This document shows positions 60,625 to 64,000 of a stretch of DNA of 64,000 nucleotides, piece by piece. The notes under the pieces are model-generated. The model had not been told where the DNA came from and did not search any database. It saw only the letters and a program-made list of their open reading frames with translations. Both the position numbers and the translations under genes were made by a program. This DNA is from Ensifer adhaerens (GTDB lineage Bacteria > Pseudomonadota > Alphaproteobacteria > Rhizobiales > Rhizobiaceae). How positions within the stretch are numbered: the first letter of the stretch is position 1; every line of letters starts with the position of its first letter. Location: the NCBI RefSeq assembly GCF_000697965.2, contig NZ_CP015882.1:806001-870000 (forward strand), read 5' to 3'.

Positions 60625-61249
60625 GTCAAGCAAGCGGGAAGAAGTCTCGGTTTTCTGGGCATTGGCCCAGGCGCAGACCACCGACATGCTCTGCGCCGCC
60701 TTTTCAGACATGGATCACTGTACCGTCATGCAGCATCTGAAGGTGCTGGAAGAGGCCGACCTGATCATCGTCAGCCGGGCAGGACGCGAGCGCTGGAACT
60801 ATCTCAATGCGCTGCCGATCAAGCGCATTCACGGCCGCTGGATCAGTGAACATGCCGCCCACCCGGTGACCATTCTCGACAGACTGAAACCCGGCATGCC
60901 CGAAGTGCGTGCGGCCCTTCGTTCGGGCCTGCGCTATGCCGCCGAAGAGATCATGGCGCGCGACAAATACCAGCAGAAACTGACGCCGGCAAAGGTCGCG
61001 CTCGAGCTCGGTATTTCCGTGCGCCAGCTGCATGTCCTGTTCGAACACGCGGAATTGACCTTCGCTCGCACGCTGGCATCGATGCGGACTTCGCAGGCGC
61101 GGCGGCTTCTCGTCGAGCGGCCCGCCTTGCCCGTCACCGAGGTCGCCTATGCCTGCGGATTCAATAGTCTTGCAAGGTTTTACCGACTTTTCACGGGCGC
61201 TTACGGGATGGCGCCGGGCGAATTCCGGGCGGCAGGCTCGCTCCATTAG
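60623..61249 (+). CDS. ArsR-AraC fusion regulator
   Basis: A 208-residue protein joining two DNA-binding folds. Residues about 5-75 are the C-terminal two-thirds of an ArsR-type winged helix, with recognition helix CTVMQHLKVLEEADLIIVSR and RERWNYLNALPIKRI. The first ArsR helix is missing, and a TAA closes the frame just upstream (60611). Residues about 110-205 are an AraC-type double helix-turn-helix (ISVRQLHVLFEHAELTFART, PVTEVAYACGFNSLARFYRL). A fusion of ArsR and AraC domains is unusual. It probably controls the divergent DUF899 gene. Confidence 0.82.
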   Translation: MSSKREEVSVFWALAQAQTTDMLCAAFSDMDHCTVMQHLKVLEEADLIIVSRAGRERWNYLNALPIKRIHGRWISEHAAHPVTILDRLKPGMPEVRAALRSGLRYAAEEIMARDKYQQKLTPAKVALELGISVRQLHVLFEHAELTFARTLASMRTSQARRLLVERPALPVTEVAYACGFNSLARFYRLFTGAYGMAPGEFRAAGSLH

Positions 61250-61378
61250 TCCCGGGCGGATGCCTGCCTTGACGTAAGGCCGGCCTCGGCGTCGGATCAA
61301 TCCGGTTGCCAAAAAGCCATAATTGCTTCACCTAGATCCCTCTTCGACACTCGGCATTAAGAATTGGGTCAACGCTGA

Positions 61379-63496
61379 ATGCGCATTTCATACGTCTTCC
61401 TTGGTGCATTTCTTGCAATCGCGCCGTCCGCCTATGCCGACGTTGCCTCGCCTCCTGTTCTGGAGCCGCTGAAGCAGCAGGCACAGGCCGCACAGTTGAG
61501 CGCAAAATTTCTGACGCGCTACAGCTACAAGCCCGTTCCGCTAGATGACGCCTTGTCGGCCAAGATCATGGACAGCTTCATCGAGTCCCTCGATCCGGAT
61601 CGTGGGCTCTTCCTGCAGGCCGACATCGACAGTTTCAAACCTGACCGCAACGAGATCGACGACGCCATCAAGAAGAAGGACCTGAAGATCCCGTTTGCGA
61701 TCTTCAACGTCTATGGAAAGCGTGTCGTCGACCGCATGAACTACGCGCGCGAACTGCTGAAGCAGGACTTCGATTTCACGAAGCAGGAGGATTATTCCCT
61801 GTCGCGCGAGAAGGCGCCCTGGCCGCAGTCGGAAGCCGAGAGCAACGAGCTGTGGCGCAAGCGTGTGAAAAGCGACTGGCTACGCTTGAAGCTCAGTGGC
61901 AAGACTGATGCGGCCATTCGCGAAACGCTCGACAAGCGCTATGCAAACGCGCTCGAGCGTGCCTCCAAGTACAAGAGTGACGACGTCTTCCAGTCGTTCA
62001 TGAACGCCTACACGACGTCGGTCGATCCGCACACGGATTACTTTGGCGCCCGGGCTTCGGCCGACTTCGATATCGCCATGAAGCTCTCGCTGGTTGGAAT
62101 CGGCGCGGTGCTGCAGGAACGGGACGACTACACGACGATCCGCGAGCTCGTGCCTGGTGGGCCGGCGCAGCTGTCCGGCAAGCTTGCGGTCGGAGACCGC
62201 ATCACCGGCGTTGGGCAGGGTCACGACGGCCCGATAAAGGAAGTGGTCGGCACGCGCATCGATGAAGTCGTGCAGTTGATCCGCGGGAAGAAGGGGTCGG
62301 TCGTGCGCCTCGACGTTCTGCCGGCCGATGCGGGAGCAGACGCCGCCCATCGCATCGTCACCCTCGTGCGCGACAAGATCAGCCTCGAAAAGCAGGCGGC
62401 GCAGAAGAGCGTTCTGTCTGTGAAGGCGGGCGATACCACCCGCAAGATCGGGGTGATCACTCTTCCGGCCTTCTATGAGGATTTCGAAGCCCGGCGCAAA
62501 AGAGAGCAGGATTATCGCAGCGCGAGCCGCGACGTCGCAAAGCTTCTCGAAGAGCTGAAGCAGGAACAGGTCGACAGCGTTCTGATCGACGTTCGCAACA
62601 ATGGCGGCGGTTCGCTGGACCAGGCGATTGCCCTGACCGGCCTGTTCATCGGCTCTGGACCGGTCGTTCAGCAACGCAGTGGCGACGGCAAGGTCGTGGT
62701 GACAAGCTCGGAGTTTCCTGAGCCTCTCTGGTCAGGACCCGTCGGTGTTTTGATCAATCGCGGCTCGGCTTCGGCCTCTGAGATTTTTGCTGCGGCCATC
62801 CAGGACTACGGCCGCGGTGTCGTCATCGGCGAGCCCAGCTTCGGCAAGGGCACGGTTCAAACCGTCGTCGACCTCGACCAGATGGTCCGCAACAGCAAGC
62901 CTGCGTTTGGCGAACTCAAGGTGACGATCGCCCAGTTCTTCCGGGTCAATGGCGGCACTACGCAGCTGCACGGCGTAACGCCCGATATCAGTCTGCCGGG
63001 GCTTTCCGACCCGACGCGCTTTGGCGAAACGAGCTATGATAATGCCCTGCCGTGGTCAGAGATCAAGCCTGCGGATTATATGCCGGCCGATACCGTCACG
63101 GCGCTGCTGCCGGCACTGCAGGACCGCCATAATGCGCGCATTGCAAGCGACCCCGATTTCCAGCGCCTCCTCGAAGACATCGCCGACATCAAGGCGCAAC
63201 GCGAAAAAGGCGTTGTCTCCCTCAACGAAGCCGAACGCCGCAAGGAAATGAAGGATCGCGAAAATCGTCTTAAGGCTCGAGCTCAGGGAAGCGATGGCGA
63301 GGATACCGGTGAGGACGATGGATTGAATGCGGACGAACGCAGCCTGAGTGCCGATATCGCAATGGAAAACGCCCGCAAGAACGCAAAGGACGTTCTCCTT
63401 GCTGAGGCGACCGCCATTCTGGCCGATGAGGCGGATTTGCAGGAAGGTGGGTTGAAGGCGGCCACGCAGCCACCGGCAAGTGCCACCAGAAAGTAG
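61379..63496 (+). CDS. prc: Tail-specific protease Prc (carboxy-terminal processing peptidase)
   Basis: A 705-residue periplasmic S41 protease. Signal peptide about 1-20 (...APSAYAD), helical N-terminal domain, then a PDZ domain (about 236-330: VGIGAVLQERDDYTTIRELV, GDRITGVGQG). The catalytic Ser is S465 (RGSASASEIF) and the Lys is K490 (SFGKGTVQT), 25 residues apart as in E. coli Prc (S452/K477). The C-terminal domain is charged and extended. It degrades or processes periplasmic proteins, including lytic-transglycosylase-linked factors and tagged proteins in related bacteria. Confidence 0.95.
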   Translation: MRISYVFLGAFLAIAPSAYADVASPPVLEPLKQQAQAAQLSAKFLTRYSYKPVPLDDALSAKIMDSFIESLDPDRGLFLQADIDSFKPDRNEIDDAIKKKDLKIPFAIFNVYGKRVVDRMNYARELLKQDFDFTKQEDYSLSREKAPWPQSEAESNELWRKRVKSDWLRLKLSGKTDAAIRETLDKRYANALERASKYKSDDVFQSFMNAYTTSVDPHTDYFGARASADFDIAMKLSLVGIGAVLQERDDYTTIRELVPGGPAQLSGKLAVGDRITGVGQGHDGPIKEVVGTRIDEVVQLIRGKKGSVVRLDVLPADAGADAAHRIVTLVRDKISLEKQAAQKSVLSVKAGDTTRKIGVITLPAFYEDFEARRKREQDYRSASRDVAKLLEELKQEQVDSVLIDVRNNGGGSLDQAIALTGLFIGSGPVVQQRSGDGKVVVTSSEFPEPLWSGPVGVLINRGSASASEIFAAAIQDYGRGVVIGEPSFGKGTVQTVVDLDQMVRNSKPAFGELKVTIAQFFRVNGGTTQLHGVTPDISLPGLSDPTRFGETSYDNALPWSEIKPADYMPADTVTALLPALQDRHNARIASDPDFQRLLEDIADIKAQREKGVVSLNEAERRKEMKDRENRLKARAQGSDGEDTGEDDGLNADERSLSADIAMENARKNAKDVLLAEATAILADEADLQEGGLKAATQPPASATRK

Positions 63497-63526
63497 TCTG
63501 CTCGGCCGATGCGCGGGTACTTGAGG

Positions 63527-63563
63527 AAAGGTCGACAAAGCACTCTTTTGTCGACCTTTTTTG
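63527..63563 (+). terminator. Rho-independent terminator after prc
   Basis: A perfect 13-bp stem (AAAGGTCGACAAA / TTTGTCGACCTTT) with a seven-nt loop (GCACTCT) and a following T-run, 30 bp past the prc stop. The strongest terminator in the window. The A-tract on the other side makes it bidirectional. Confidence 0.9.
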
Positions 63564-63592
63564 TTTCCCGCGCTCAGCGCAGACGTACAAGC

Positions 63593-63727
63593 CTATAAAA
63601 TATCGTTGGCGTCGCTGAGCTGCGAGTAAATGGAGTATGCGCTCAGGAACAGAATGCTGAATACGATTATCGCGCTAAAAAACATAAAAAGGTACATCAA
63701 TGTGCTCCGAGTAAAATCACCGTACAT
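63593..63727 (-). CDS. Possible 44-residue membrane protein
   Basis: A small ORF, start MYGDFTRSTLMYLFMFFSAI, with one strongly hydrophobic helix (about 9-31) and a polar C-terminus (IYSQLSDANDIL). AGGA lies five bases before ATG 63727. A longer in-frame version reaching 63958 has an unnatural N-terminus. It ends opposite the prc terminator. Existence is plausible; function unknown. The rest of the window (63728-64000) shows nothing further that I can support. Confidence 0.42.
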   Translation of the reverse strand: MYGDFTRSTLMYLFMFFSAIIVFSILFLSAYSIYSQLSDANDIL

Positions 63728-64000
63728 CCTTGTCCTATTGTTCTTTTGCAGGAACATTACGCTGCAAGAGACCTGATTTTTCCCGGATATTGAATTCAAA
63801 TGGTAGTCAGCGCGTTTGAGCTGAATTCGTAATGTTTTCACAAGGTGCAGGACCCCAATCGGCGCTCGTCTTTGACAACGAGGGTTCTGGGCGAATGACA
63901 TGCAATGAGAAGACGAACAGCCATAGAAGGGGCGTGGCAGGGGGTCGGGGAATCGCAAGAATAGTGCCGATCATGCTCACTCTTGGGGGATGTACGACCG

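Overview
The window reads as high-GC alphaproteobacterial DNA, most likely from the Rhizobiaceae (an Ensifer/Sinorhizobium- or Rhizobium-like genome). This is judged from codon style, many ATGA/TGATG-coupled operons, several CUT1 sugar ABC systems, a BenE/MocR pair, an AztD-type zinc chaperone and DUF899, DUF882 and DUF3313 family proteins. I see no rRNA, tRNA, insertion sequence, phage gene or CRISPR array. The species call is inference only.

Layout. 1-5.3 kb: an Lgt-like membrane protein (cut by the window edge) coupled to a full-length DsbD, then an AztD-like periplasmic zinc chaperone behind two Zur-type boxes, then a BenE transporter divergent from a MocR/PdxR-type regulator. 7.1-28.5 kb: a surface-adhesion locus. 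It holds a membrane-anchored degenerate GGDEF protein, a type I secretion system (TolC, ABC ATPase/permease, HlyD adaptor), a ribbon-helix-helix protein, a LapG-type protease on the opposite strand, and a 3,827-residue RTX adhesin. The adhesin contains exactly 20 tandem 363-bp VCBS-like units, 12 of which form three near-identical 1,452-bp super-repeats. A small Cys-rich secreted protein and an LpoA-like lipoprotein follow. 28.5-29.3 kb: a frame-broken GNAT acetyltransferase.

29.4-40.3 kb: a LacI-controlled, tightly coupled nine-gene catabolic operon. Its genes are LacI, two CUT1 permeases, a solute-binding protein, two different ADP-ribosylglycohydrolase-fold enzymes (one with extra C-terminal carbohydrate-binding-like domains), a CUT1 ATPase, a CaiB/BaiF CoA-transferase and a HpcH/HpaI (CitE-like) CoA lyase. 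The gene set suggests uptake of a glycoside, cleavage of its glycosidic bond by the ARH enzymes, and activation plus cleavage of a released hydroxy-dicarboxylic acid as its CoA thioester. I do not recognise this pathway, and it is the best candidate here for an undescribed system.

40.5-48.8 kb: an SH3-domain envelope protein with a Gly/Arg-rich tail, a DUF882 (M15-type) peptidase, small proteins, and an OmpR/histidine-kinase two-component system. A GTAAT direct repeat with 11-bp spacing lies upstream of the two-component operon and again upstream of the adjacent DUF3313 lipoprotein gene. 48.8-53 kb: a second CUT1 operon (Tat-type solute-binding protein, aldo-keto reductase, two permeases) without its own ATPase. 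53.3-61.3 kb: an MFS pump/LysR pair, an HxlR regulator near a flavodoxin-like reductase, a DUF1801 protein, a membrane-anchored S41 peptidase, and DUF899 divergent from an unusual ArsR-AraC fusion regulator. 61.4-64 kb: the tail-specific protease Prc, a strong terminator, and a possible small membrane protein.
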